Shown piece by piece: positions 25,447 through 33,485 of a DNA stretch of 64,000 nucleotides (within the stretch, counting starts at the first letter, position 1; each line of letters starts with the position of its first letter). The stretch is from Myxococcus xanthus (GTDB lineage: Bacteria > Myxococcota > Myxococcia > Myxococcales > Myxococcaceae). A program made the translations under genes and the position numbers. Location of the stretch: assembly GCF_013116825.1 (NCBI RefSeq), contig NZ_JABFNS010000027.1, forward strand, positions 1-64,000, written 5' to 3'. The notes under the pieces were generated by a model, which worked only from the letters and a program-made list of their open reading frames with translations, searched no databases and was not told the DNA's origin.

Positions 25447-25842
25447 ATGAAGAAGTTCAATACGTTGGGAGTTGTGGGTCTGCTGTCTCTGGCTGCGGTT
25501 GGCTGCGGTGGGGAGTACACGCCGGAGGAGGAGCAGGCCATGCAGCAGCCTGAGCTGAGCGATGTGGAGCAGGCCATGGAGTCCGCGTGGATTGACGCTG
25601 GTCAGACGCGCGACTTCTCGACCTGGCTGTTCGGCGTGACGCCGTTCTCCATCCAGAACGTCGGTACCGCCCCCACGTCGTATTACGCGTACTGCGGGAG
25701 CAACAACATCTCCGGTACCGTCAACGCCGGCCAGACGCACAGCAACCTGAACCTCAACTGCGCGTGGCCCGGGGCGCGGCTCTACGTGAAGAACATGGGC
25801 AGCACCGTCGGCACCCACAAGCTCTACGTCTGGACCTGGTAG
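25447..25842 (+). CDS. Small secreted lipoprotein, unknown
   Basis: The protein has 131 residues with a GAGGGGG ribosome site. The signal ends LAAVGC-GGE, a lipobox. Residues 25-45 are Glu/Gln-rich, then comes a compact beta-type domain of about 85 residues with aromatic and Gly/Asn residues and two Cys (YCGSNN and LNCAW), ending in KLYVWTW. The upstream 60 bases are unusually AT-rich and probably hold a strong promoter, and a good terminator follows. This suggests a single, well-expressed surface protein. Its fold resembles small beta-sandwich domains of secreted myxobacterial proteins; its role is unknown. Confidence 0.7.
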   Translation: MKKFNTLGVVGLLSLAAVGCGGEYTPEEEQAMQQPELSDVEQAMESAWIDAGQTRDFSTWLFGVTPFSIQNVGTAPTSYYAYCGSNNISGTVNAGQTHSNLNLNCAWPGARLYVKNMGSTVGTHKLYVWTW

Positions 25843-25881
25843 CGCGCTGTTTCAGCAGCCCACCATCCGGATGGAGCACTC

Positions 25882-25912
25882 GGGGAACTCTCTGCAGGGG
25901 GTTCCCCTTTTT
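25882..25912 (+). terminator. Rho-independent terminator
   Basis: GGGGAAC and GTTCCCC form a 7-bp stem with a 12-nt loop, directly followed by five or more T. It lies 40 bases after the small lipoprotein gene. This is the clearest intrinsic terminator in the window. Confidence 0.8.
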
Positions 25913-25963
25913 CAGGCTCGCTCGCCCCTTGACTGAACGTGCTTTCAGGCTCACGGTGGGCGC

Positions 25964-27001
25964 ATGAAGGCGCGTCCCATCGACAATCCGCCCAACCCCT
26001 GGGCGAGCACCGCGGTGGAGTACCTGGACGAAATCCCGCCGTCCAAGCTGGAGGTCTTCGAGGACCACAGCCGGCAGGTGCTGTCGCACAACGACAGCCC
26101 GGACGTGGGCTTCAGTTGGAGCGTCAACCCGTACCGGGGCTGCCTCCACGCCTGCGCGTACTGCTACGCGCGCCCCACGCACCAGTACCTGGACATGGGC
26201 GCGGGCACCGACTTCGAGACGAAGCTGGTGGTGAAGCCCCGTGCGCCGGAGCTGCTCCGCGAGGCCTTCGAGAAGCCCTCCTGGAAGGGTGAGACCGTCG
26301 TCTTCAGCGGCGTCACCGACTGCTACCAGCCGCTGGAGGCCTCCTTACGGCTGACGCGAGGATGCCTGGAGGTCTGCGCCGAGTACCGCAACCCGGTGGG
26401 CATCATCACCAAGGGCGTGCTCGTCGAACGGGACTTGGACGTCCTCCAACGGCTGGCCCGGGACGCGCGCCTGTGGGTCAGCATCAGCCTCCCCTTCCAC
26501 AACGCGGAGCTGGCCCGGGCCATGGAGCCTTATGCCGCCTCCCCCATGCGCCGGCTGCTGACCATCCGCCGGCTCACCGAGGCGGGCATCGACGTGGCGG
26601 TGTCGGTGGCGCCCATCATCCCGGGCCTCAACGACGAGGACATCCACCGCGTGCTGGCCGCGGCACGTGAAGCTGGCGCCACCCGCGCGCACCACATCCT
26701 GGTGCGGCTGCCCGGCCCGGTGAAGGACGTCTTCGCGGAGCGGCTGCGCGCGAAGCTGCCCCTGCGCGCGGAGCGGGTGCTCCACCGCATCCGGGAGACC
26801 CGCGGCGGGGAGCTCAACGACAGCCGCTTCAAGCACCGTATGCGCGGTGACGGCCTCTACGCGGAGACCATCCACCGCCTCTTCCACGCGGCGGCGCGCA
26901 AGGTGGGCCTCCGCGCCTCTTACATCACCGAGGACGCCCCGGACACCTTCCGGCGCCCGGAGCGCACGCCGCCGCCCACGCCGCAGCTCAGTCTCTTCTG
27001 A
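25964..27001 (+). CDS. PA0069-family radical SAM protein
   Basis: The protein has 345 residues. NPYRGCLHACAYCYAR carries the CX3CX2C motif that binds the radical SAM 4Fe-4S cluster. The sequence around it, with GFSWSVNPYRGC, TDCYQPLEASLRLTRGCLEVC and a C-terminal proline-rich tail ending QLSLF, is the pattern of the PA0069 family, related in motif to spore photoproduct lyase. The reaction is not established. It is cytoplasmic and stands alone, with a terminator upstream and a convergent gene downstream. Confidence 0.85.
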   Translation: MKARPIDNPPNPWASTAVEYLDEIPPSKLEVFEDHSRQVLSHNDSPDVGFSWSVNPYRGCLHACAYCYARPTHQYLDMGAGTDFETKLVVKPRAPELLREAFEKPSWKGETVVFSGVTDCYQPLEASLRLTRGCLEVCAEYRNPVGIITKGVLVERDLDVLQRLARDARLWVSISLPFHNAELARAMEPYAASPMRRLLTIRRLTEAGIDVAVSVAPIIPGLNDEDIHRVLAAAREAGATRAHHILVRLPGPVKDVFAERLRAKLPLRAERVLHRIRETRGGELNDSRFKHRMRGDGLYAETIHRLFHAAARKVGLRASYITEDAPDTFRRPERTPPPTPQLSLF

Positions 27002-27023
27002 GCGCGCACGCGGGCGGCGGGCG

Positions 27024-27272
27024 TCATTTCCGGATGGCTTGGACGATGGTGATGAGGATGACGGAGCCCACCGTCGCAACCAGCAGGGACCAGAGGTTGA
27101 AGCCCGTCACCCCGCTGCCGCCCATCAGACTGAAAACCCAACCGCCAATCATGGCCCCGACGATGCCGGTGGCGATGTTGGCGAACATGCCCATGCGGGC
27201 GTTGGTGCCCTTGATGATGCTGGCCAGCCAGCCCGCGATGCCACCCAGCACCAACCACGTACAGATTCCCAT
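27024..27272 (-). CDS. GlsB/YeaQ/YmgE family stress membrane protein
   Basis: The protein has 82 residues, the standard length. It is three hydrophobic spans with GGIAGWLASIIKG, NIATGIVGAMIGGWVF and a final VGSVILITIVQAIRK, the complete family pattern. These small proteins sit in the inner membrane and are induced by stress, with no known enzymatic role. A good AGGAGG-like site (plus strand cctcct) precedes the ATG. Confidence 0.9.
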   Translation of the reverse strand: MGICTWLVLGGIAGWLASIIKGTNARMGMFANIATGIVGAMIGGWVFSLMGGSGVTGFNLWSLLVATVGSVILITIVQAIRK

Positions 27273-27393
27273 GACGACCTCCTTCGTGCCCTCCGGTTGC
27301 TATCAGACCTCCCGCCCTCGCGCAGCGGCCGGCCGTCCTCCGAATGTACGCGCGAGCCACGGACGCATTGCATCCGGCCCCTGAAACGACGAC

Positions 27394-27422
27394 GCCCCGT
27401 GCCTCACTCGGAGACACGGGGC
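27394..27422 (-). terminator. Hairpin after the chalcone-isomerase-like gene
   Basis: GCCCCGTG and CACGGGGC form an 8-bp stem with a 13-nt loop, about 34 bases downstream of the minus-strand stop at 27456. Only a weak T-rich stretch follows on that strand. Confidence 0.5.
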
Positions 27423-27455
27423 ATCCACGCCGCACGTGGCGCGCACCGGAGTCTC

Positions 27456-28013
27456 TCAGTCCTTGCCGAGCATCCCGTCACGCAGGCTTCCATCCACCGG
27501 GCTCTTGCCCACGAAGACGGAGAAGAGCGCGTCGGAGAAGTCCTTGCCCTCGACGGAGATCTCCTTGCCCGTCTTGCTGGACACCTGCGTGCCCTGGCCG
27601 GGGATGTACGTGAGGATGAGCTCGTCACCCTTCTTCACGTCCGGGATGGCCGCGTTGAAGGTGTCCAGCTTGGGCTGCAACTCCGGCAGCTTGGAGCCCG
27701 CGTTCTTCTTGAAGCCGTCGCCAATGGCATCGACGATGGTCTTCTTGTCCAGGTCCCGCAGCATGTACATGCGCACGCGCTTGATCTGGTCCGAGCTGAT
27801 GATGGCGGCGCCATCCTTGGACGGCGTCTCCAGGTAGAGCCCGGCCGTGTAGACCTTGAACACCAGTTTGCTGCGCAGGCCCACGCCATTGAGCTTCAGC
27901 TCCTTGCCGGCAACGGACGCGGTCTCCGGGTACTTCACCCCCGCGACCTCCTTGGCGAAGGCCGGAGCGGCGAACATCAGGGACAGCACGACGGCGGTCA
28001 GCGTGGCTTTCAT
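27456..28013 (-). CDS. Periplasmic chalcone-isomerase-like protein
   Basis: The protein has 185 residues with a signal peptide (MKATLTAVVLSLMFAAPAFA-KEV). The body matches the bacterial chalcone-isomerase-like family: GVKYPETASVAGKELKLNGVG, VFKVYTAGLYLETPS, and GDELILTYIPGQGT. These proteins lack flavonoid chemistry and some bind fatty acids. It lies 41 bases after serC on the same strand and may be cotranscribed, though no functional link is evident. Confidence 0.85.
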   Translation of the reverse strand: MKATLTAVVLSLMFAAPAFAKEVAGVKYPETASVAGKELKLNGVGLRSKLVFKVYTAGLYLETPSKDGAAIISSDQIKRVRMYMLRDLDKKTIVDAIGDGFKKNAGSKLPELQPKLDTFNAAIPDVKKGDELILTYIPGQGTQVSSKTGKEISVEGKDFSDALFSVFVGKSPVDGSLRDGMLGKD

Positions 28014-28054
28014 GAATCCTCCGGGTGTGGGTAATCCGTGCGGTTGGACGCAGC

Positions 28055-29143
28055 CTACCCGCGCGTCTTCACGAAGTGGTCCATGAAGGCGGCCAGCGTG
28101 CGCACATTCTCCACGCTCACCGCGTTGTACATCGAAACGCGGATTCCTCCGGCCGTCCGGTGCCCCTTGAGGCCCACCATTCCTTGCTGCTTCGCGTCAG
28201 CGACGAAGGCCGCGTCCAACGCTTCCGTGGGCAGTTGGAAGACAGCGTTCATCACTGAACGGGACTCGCGCTCCACCGCCGCGCGGTAGAACTCCGGGTG
28301 CCGATCCACGGCCCCGTAGAGCAACGCCGCCTTTTCCCGGTTCCACTGCTCCAACTGCGCGAGCCCCCCCACCGACTGAATCCAGGCCAGGACGTTGCGC
28401 ACCAGGTAGATGGCCAGGGTCGGCGGCGTGTTGTAGAGCGAGTTGTTCTCCGCGTGGGTGGTGTAGCGGAAGATCTTCGGAATGTCCGTCCGGCCCCGCG
28501 CGAGGAACGCCTTGTCGGCCACCACCAGCGTCACGCCGGAGGGCCCCAGGTTCTTCTGCGCGCCCGCGTAGATGAGGCCAAAGCGGCTGACATCGAAGCC
28601 CTTCCACAGGAAGTCCGAGCTCATGTCCGCCACCAACGGCACGCTCCCCACGTCCGGGAAGGTGTGCCACTGGGTGCCGAAGATGGTGTTGTTGCTCGTC
28701 AGGTGGACATACGCCGCGTTCGAGTCGAGGTGCAGCTCATCCTGGCGGGGCACCCGCGTGTAGCGCTTGTCCGGCCGCGCAGTGCTCACCGCGACGCGCG
28801 GCGTGCCGTAGTACTTCGCCTCGTCGAAGGCCTTCTCGCTCCATACGCCCGTCATGAGGTAGTCCGCGCTGGCGCCGGGCCGCAGGAAGTTCATCGGCAC
28901 CTGGGCGAACTGCTGGGAGGCGCCGCCGGTGAGGAACAGGACCTGGTGGGTGTCGGGAATCCCCAGCAGCCGGGTCAACAGGGAGATGGCTTCGTCGTGG
29001 ACGCCCTCGTATTCCCGTCCCCGGTGGCTGTGCTCCATCACCGACATGCCGGAGCCCTGGAAGTCAGTCAGTTCGTCCCGAGCCCGCTCGAGGGCCGGCA
29101 GTGGCAATCCGGCCGGGCCGGCGTTGAAGTTGATGACGCGCAT
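28055..29143 (-). CDS. serC: Phosphoserine aminotransferase
   Basis: The protein has 362 residues, the normal length, from the ATG at 29143 with AAGGGA upstream; a longer frame to 29350 is not supported. The N terminus [18 protein letters not shown] is diagnostic. The PLP lysine lies in [22 protein letters not shown] and [13 protein letters not shown] also match. It transfers the amino group from glutamate to 3-phosphohydroxypyruvate in serine synthesis and acts in a pyridoxine pathway in some bacteria. It is cytoplasmic. It diverges from the ECF sigma gene at 29240. Confidence 0.95.
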   Translation of the reverse strand: MRVINFNAGPAGLPLPALERARDELTDFQGSGMSVMEHSHRGREYEGVHDEAISLLTRLLGIPDTHQVLFLTGGASQQFAQVPMNFLRPGASADYLMTGVWSEKAFDEAKYYGTPRVAVSTARPDKRYTRVPRQDELHLDSNAAYVHLTSNNTIFGTQWHTFPDVGSVPLVADMSSDFLWKGFDVSRFGLIYAGAQKNLGPSGVTLVVADKAFLARGRTDIPKIFRYTTHAENNSLYNTPPTLAIYLVRNVLAWIQSVGGLAQLEQWNREKAALLYGAVDRHPEFYRAAVERESRSVMNAVFQLPTEALDAAFVADAKQQGMVGLKGHRTAGGIRVSMYNAVSVENVRTLAAFMDHFVKTRG

Positions 29144-29239
29144 GTCAGTGTCCCTTCTTGAAATGAACGGCCGCGGAGACATTCTTCCCCCCAGCGCCCC
29201 CCCGGGTGCCAGCGAGAAGAAGGTTGCCCGCTTGCTTCC

Positions 29240-29878
29240 ATGGAGACGGTAGCGTCCACCGGCCCTGTGGCCGGCGGGCCTTTGCGAGGGTCTGGAGGAC
29301 AGGTGGGTGCGTCGGAGGGATTGACGGAGTGGGTGCGGCGTGCAGCGCATGGGGAGGCGTCTGCCTATAGCGAGATCTACCGGCGCACACGCCCCCTGGT
29401 GACGCGGCTCGTGGGCGGCTTTGCCCAGTTGGACCCGGATGAGGTGGAGGACGTCATCCAGGAGACCTTCGTCCGGGCGTTCCGGGCGCTCCCGCGGCTG
29501 AAGGAGCCGGGGGCCTTCGAGTCATGGCTGCTGTCCATTGCCCGCAACCGGGCCCGAACGCGGCTGGAGCGGAAGTCCAGTACCCGGCGGCTGGAGGAGG
29601 ATGTGGCGGACCCCGAACCGGAGCCGGTCCCCCACATTCCCGAGGCGCTGCAACTGGAGCGTGACATCGAGGTGGTGCGGCGACTCATCGCGGAGCTGCC
29701 CGAGGGCGAGGAGAAACGGACGGTGCACCTCTTCTACGTGGAGGGGGAGCTGTCCGCGCGGGAGATTGCGGAGAAGCTGGGCGTGGGAAAGAGCGCGGTG
29801 ACGATGCGGCTGGAGCGGTTCCGGTCTCGAATCAAGCGCGAGCTGCTGCGGCGAGTCCTCGCCGGCCGGTGGGAGTGA
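29240..29878 (+). CDS. ECF-type RNA polymerase sigma factor
   Basis: The protein has 212 residues. Region 2 is visible as [37 protein letters not shown] and [16 protein letters not shown]. Region 4 has a helix-turn-helix, [33 protein letters not shown]. There is no region 3, so it is an ECF (group 4) factor. The start is not certain because the first 28 residues are low in complexity and no good ribosome site is seen. It heads a five-gene operon; the next gene starts 6 bases after its stop and looks like its anti-sigma factor. Confidence 0.9.
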   Translation: METVASTGPVAGGPLRGSGGQVGASEGLTEWVRRAAHGEASAYSEIYRRTRPLVTRLVGGFAQLDPDEVEDVIQETFVRAFRALPRLKEPGAFESWLLSIARNRARTRLERKSSTRRLEEDVADPEPEPVPHIPEALQLERDIEVVRRLIAELPEGEEKRTVHLFYVEGELSAREIAEKLGVGKSAVTMRLERFRSRIKRELLRRVLAGRWE

Positions 29879-29884
29879 GGGTTC

Positions 29885-30703
29885 ATGAAACACCTGGACG
29901 ACGGCGCACTGGACGCCCTTTCCCGCCGAGAGCCCGAGGCCGTGGCGTACTTCGCCACGCACCTGGCGAACCCGTGTGAGACGTGCGAGGCGTTCCTCGC
30001 CACGCGCCCGGGCCCGGGCCTGCTCGACGGCCAGGTGGACTCGCTGCTGCTGGGGCTCGCTCCGACGGGCGCGTCCGCCCCGCCCCTGGATGACGTGGGT
30101 CTGGCGCGCGTGCGGCGCGCGCTGCGAGCCCATCGGCCCGCGGCCGGGCACTGGGGCCTGGTCGCCGGAGGACTCGCCGCGTGCCTGCTGGCGGTGGTGT
30201 TGCTGCCCCGCATGCGGACGGGGGCCCCGGCCGGCCAGGAAAGCCCCGCGGCGGAATGGACGGGTGAGAAGGGACGCCTGCCACGCATCGCCCTGGAGCT
30301 GTCGGTGGTGGCACGCGACAGCGCGGGGGTCCTGCGGCGTCTGGACCCGGGCAGCTCGGTGGAGGATTCGGATGTGTTGCTCCTGCGCTACCACGCCACC
30401 GAGGCGGGCACCGCCCTGCTCTTCGAGCAACGGCAGGGCGCGGCGCCGGAGCTGCTGGGCCACTTCCCCCTGGTCGCGGGCACCCACGACCTGCAGGGGC
30501 CGCAGGGGCTCGCGGGCGTGAGCCTCGCGGGAGAGGAGGGCCCGGTGACGCTGTGGCTGGTGGGCTCCACCGGCGCGCCGCCAGAGGCCGAGACGGTCAG
30601 TGAAATGTTGGAGGGACGAAACGGGGCAGGCCCCCAGGGTGAGGACCCACTGGCCATCATCCGGTTCGACGTGAGCGTGCGAAGCAGCCAGAATCGTCCT
30701 TGA
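29885..30703 (+). CDS. Zinc-type transmembrane anti-sigma factor
   Basis: The protein has 272 residues. HLANPCETCEAF (His26, Cys31, Cys34) resembles the ZAS zinc motif of anti-sigma factors, with one extra residue between His and the first Cys. A single hydrophobic span at about residues 90-107 (GLVAGGLAACLLAVVLLP) separates a cytoplasmic N terminus from an external domain of about 160 residues. Its position just after the ECF sigma gene supports the pairing. The external domain is beta-rich and may sense an envelope signal. Confidence 0.8.
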   Translation: MKHLDDGALDALSRREPEAVAYFATHLANPCETCEAFLATRPGPGLLDGQVDSLLLGLAPTGASAPPLDDVGLARVRRALRAHRPAAGHWGLVAGGLAACLLAVVLLPRMRTGAPAGQESPAAEWTGEKGRLPRIALELSVVARDSAGVLRRLDPGSSVEDSDVLLLRYHATEAGTALLFEQRQGAAPELLGHFPLVAGTHDLQGPQGLAGVSLAGEEGPVTLWLVGSTGAPPEAETVSEMLEGRNGAGPQGEDPLAIIRFDVSVRSSQNRP

Positions 30704-30713
30704 ACGGTTCCAC

Positions 30714-32357
30714 GTGAGGCGACTCCTTCCCATCCTGCTGGCCTGCCTGGCCGCGTGCGCGACGCCCTCCTCTTCTGGGGAGAAGGGCGGACTGGTCCCG
30801 CTGACGCTCGATGAAGCGTCGCTGTCCAGCGCCTACAAGCCGCGCCGGATGGCCCTGCTGGTGGGCATCGCCTCGTTCGACGACCCGCGCTGGAAGGGGC
30901 TGCGCTACACCGTCAAGGACGCCCATGATCTGGGCGCCGCGCTGAAGGACCCCGCGCGCGGCGGGTTCGACCAGGTGCGCATGCTCACCCGCCGCGAGGA
31001 GACGACGCGCGAGGCCATCCTCGCGGCGCTCCGGCAGCTCAAGAAGGAGGCGAGCCGGCCCGACGACGTGGTGGTCGTCTACTTCTCCGCGCACGGCACG
31101 CTGGCGCGCGACGCGAAGGGCGAGCTGCGGCGCTACCTGGTCACCCGCGACGCGGCCTACCGGGACATTCCCCAGACGGCGCTGAGCATGGACACGCTGA
31201 AGGAGGAGTTCGACGGGCTGGCCAGCCGGCGTCGCATGCTGGTGCTGGCCACCTGCCACAGCGGCAGTGGCAAGTCGTTGCTGCCCAGGGAATTGAAGGC
31301 GGAGCTGGAGGGCATCAAGTCCGGCTTCTACGCCCGGCCGCTGGAGGAGTCGTCGCGCGCGTCCATGGTCTTCGCCGCCTGCGACTGGGGCGAGACGGCG
31401 CGCGAGGACGAGAGCCTGCGCAACGACATCTACACCCACTTCCTCATCGACGGCTTGAGCGGCGCGGCGGACCGCAATGGTGATGGCGCCGTCACGGCCA
31501 CCGAGGCCCACGACCACGCACGCCGCCGCACCTTCGCCTTCACCGAGGGGCGGCAGCGGCCGTCGGCGGAAATCATGGAAGTGGGCGCGGACCCCGTGGT
31601 GCTCTCCGGCAGCATCACCCGGACGGGCCGCCCCGAGCTGTTCTCCTACAACCCACGCCTGGACGGCTTCACGCTCAAGGTGGACGGCGAGGAGCGCACG
31701 GAGCTCCCCGGCGGCGCGGCGGTGGCGCCCGGCAAGCGGACGGTGGAGCTGACCAAGGGCGACGCCGTCCTCATGCGCCGTGACGTGGAGGTGGGCCAGG
31801 GGGACCGCCTCCCCCTGGAGCGCCTGATGGCGGAGGCCTTCCCGCGACGCTCGCTGTCGCTGCTGGGCGGCATGTTCAGCTTCGCGGATGCCCGCAGCCG
31901 CACGGAGCTGCTGCCCATGTCCCCCGAAGTCGCCCTGTCATTGCGGCTGGAGGACCAGCCGCTTCAGGATTTCGGGCTGCTCTTCGACGTGGCCTTCAGC
32001 ACCGGCGACCGGGCCCTGAAGCTGGCGCCGGGCAGCGAGGTGCCCTTCCGCTACACCACCGTCTCCGCGGGCGTGGCCCTTCCCTACCTGTGGCGCTGGG
32101 AGCGGCTGACGGTGTTCGCGGGGCCGCGTGTGGCCGGCCTGCACCTCAGGCGGTCCTTTGACGTAGAGGCCGCCGCCAACGGGCAGCGGTTCTTTACCGT
32201 CAGCCCCGGCGTGGTGGGCGGCGTCGTGTGGCGGGTGGGTGAGCGGCTGGAGCTGATGACACAGGCCCAGTTCATGTTGACGTATGTCGTTGTGGATGGG
32301 CAGGGGCAGGCCGTGGGTTTCACGGGTGGCTGGGCCGGCGCGGGATATCGTTTCTGA
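30714..32357 (+). CDS. Caspase-like (C14) lipoprotein with EF-hand loop and C-terminal barrel
   Basis: The protein has 547 residues and starts at GTG 11 bases after the anti-sigma stop. The signal LLACLAAC is a lipobox (Cys15). Residues about 44-290 form a caspase-fold peptidase: the His is in YFSAHGTLARD (His127) and the Cys in LATCHSGSGK (Cys181). A perfect 12-residue EF-hand loop, DRNGDGAVTATE, occupies 253-264. Next comes a PEGA-like segment (about 322-370). The last 150 residues are beta-strand-like and end GAGYRF, typical of an outer-membrane barrel. Caspase-like peptidases cut after Arg, Lys or Asp; the target is unknown. A tether to the envelope is expected. Confidence 0.8.
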   Translation: MRRLLPILLACLAACATPSSSGEKGGLVPLTLDEASLSSAYKPRRMALLVGIASFDDPRWKGLRYTVKDAHDLGAALKDPARGGFDQVRMLTRREETTREAILAALRQLKKEASRPDDVVVVYFSAHGTLARDAKGELRRYLVTRDAAYRDIPQTALSMDTLKEEFDGLASRRRMLVLATCHSGSGKSLLPRELKAELEGIKSGFYARPLEESSRASMVFAACDWGETAREDESLRNDIYTHFLIDGLSGAADRNGDGAVTATEAHDHARRRTFAFTEGRQRPSAEIMEVGADPVVLSGSITRTGRPELFSYNPRLDGFTLKVDGEERTELPGGAAVAPGKRTVELTKGDAVLMRRDVEVGQGDRLPLERLMAEAFPRRSLSLLGGMFSFADARSRTELLPMSPEVALSLRLEDQPLQDFGLLFDVAFSTGDRALKLAPGSEVPFRYTTVSAGVALPYLWRWERLTVFAGPRVAGLHLRRSFDVEAAANGQRFFTVSPGVVGGVVWRVGERLELMTQAQFMLTYVVVDGQGQAVGFTGGWAGAGYRF

Positions 32358-33481
32358 TGCGTTCGACGATTCACATCGCGGTGGCCACGCTCGTGGCCTG
32401 CTGCGCCGCGGGCTGCGGCAACCTGGAGAACGCCCCCTTCCGGGTGGGCACCGTGCATGGGCAGCTCACGGAGAGCGACCCCTCGGTGGCCATGGTGTCG
32501 CTGGTGGGCCAGCCTGGCGTAAGCAGCCATGTCGACGCGGACGGGCGCTTCACCCTGGAAAACGTCCCCACGGGGATGGCGGAGCTCTTCATCATCGCCA
32601 CGACCGAAAAGGCCGCGCGCGTCCAGGTGCGGGTATTGGGAGGCCAGTCCGTCCAGGTGCAACCGGTGGCGCCCACGCCCGCGGGCTTCCTCGACGTGCA
32701 CGTAAAGACGACCAACGGCTTCCGGCTGTCCGCGGCGGAGGCGTCCGTGGAGGGCACGCCCTTCCAGCGGCTGCTGCTGGACGCGAAGGGGCGGCTGCGC
32801 GTGGGGCCCCTTCCGGATGGCTGCTACACGGTGACGGTGACGGCCCTGGGATTTCCCGCCACCCAGGTCCAGGGCTGCGCGGGCCCGGGCGAGAAGAAGG
32901 AGCTCAAGGTCGAGCTGGTGGTGGACGAGTCGCTCCTCGAACAGGGCTGCCAAGAGATTGGCTGCGAGGAAGGCCTCGTGTGCGCGCCGAACAAGAAGTG
33001 CCTGGAGTGCATCGGCAACGCGCACTGCGGCGAGGGATTGACCTGCAAGGGCAACCGCTGCGAGGGCCCCGGTCCCCTGTGCGCGCCCTGCACGGGCGAC
33101 TGGCAATGCGCCGCTGGGGCGCAGTGCGAGGTGCTGCCCGAAGGAAGCGCCGCGTGCGCCACCCTGTGTGGCGGCGGCGATGACGCCCCCCCCTCCGACC
33201 AGACACCGCCGGACGAGGATGGGGCGGCACAGTGCGCGCCGGGCTTCACCTGCCAGTCCGGGCGGTGCCTGCCGGATGCAGCGAACTTCGCGGGCTGCCA
33301 TGCCCTGCGGCGGATGGACGCGCCCTGCACCGACGACGCGAGCTGCCACGAGTTGGGGCTGCTCGAAGGGCGCTGTGTCAGCGGGGCCTGCACGGCGCCC
33401 TGCGCAACGGACCTCGACTGCCCGGGCAGCCGTCGGTGCGTGGATTCATCGGCGGGCCGCGTCTGCCAGGCCGGGACGTGA
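32357..33481 (+). CDS. Cysteine-rich lipoprotein with carboxypeptidase-regulatory-like repeats
   Basis: The protein has 374 residues; its ATG overlaps the caspase gene stop (TGATG). The signal ends CCAAGC-GN, a lipobox. Residues 25-190 contain beta-sandwich units like the carboxypeptidase regulatory or CnaB type (VDADGRFTLENVPTGMAELFI). Residues 195-374 hold about 24 cysteines in short modules (CEEGLVCAPNKKCLEC, CGEGLTCKGNRC, CATDLDCPGSRRC). It is a surface protein. As a member of the same operon it may be a partner or substrate of the caspase-like protein. Confidence 0.75.
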   Translation: MRSTIHIAVATLVACCAAGCGNLENAPFRVGTVHGQLTESDPSVAMVSLVGQPGVSSHVDADGRFTLENVPTGMAELFIIATTEKAARVQVRVLGGQSVQVQPVAPTPAGFLDVHVKTTNGFRLSAAEASVEGTPFQRLLLDAKGRLRVGPLPDGCYTVTVTALGFPATQVQGCAGPGEKKELKVELVVDESLLEQGCQEIGCEEGLVCAPNKKCLECIGNAHCGEGLTCKGNRCEGPGPLCAPCTGDWQCAAGAQCEVLPEGSAACATLCGGGDDAPPSDQTPPDEDGAAQCAPGFTCQSGRCLPDAANFAGCHALRRMDAPCTDDASCHELGLLEGRCVSGACTAPCATDLDCPGSRRCVDSSAGRVCQAGT

Positions 33482-33485
33482 CCCC

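Noticed and set aside
29144-29350. Longer serC start
   Set aside because: The family N terminus begins at [12 protein letters not shown] and AAGGGA precedes 29143.
33168-33485. Upstream extension of the Ig-like/propeller gene
   Set aside because: It overlaps the cysteine-rich lipoprotein in another frame; the GTG at 33486 follows that gene's stop.
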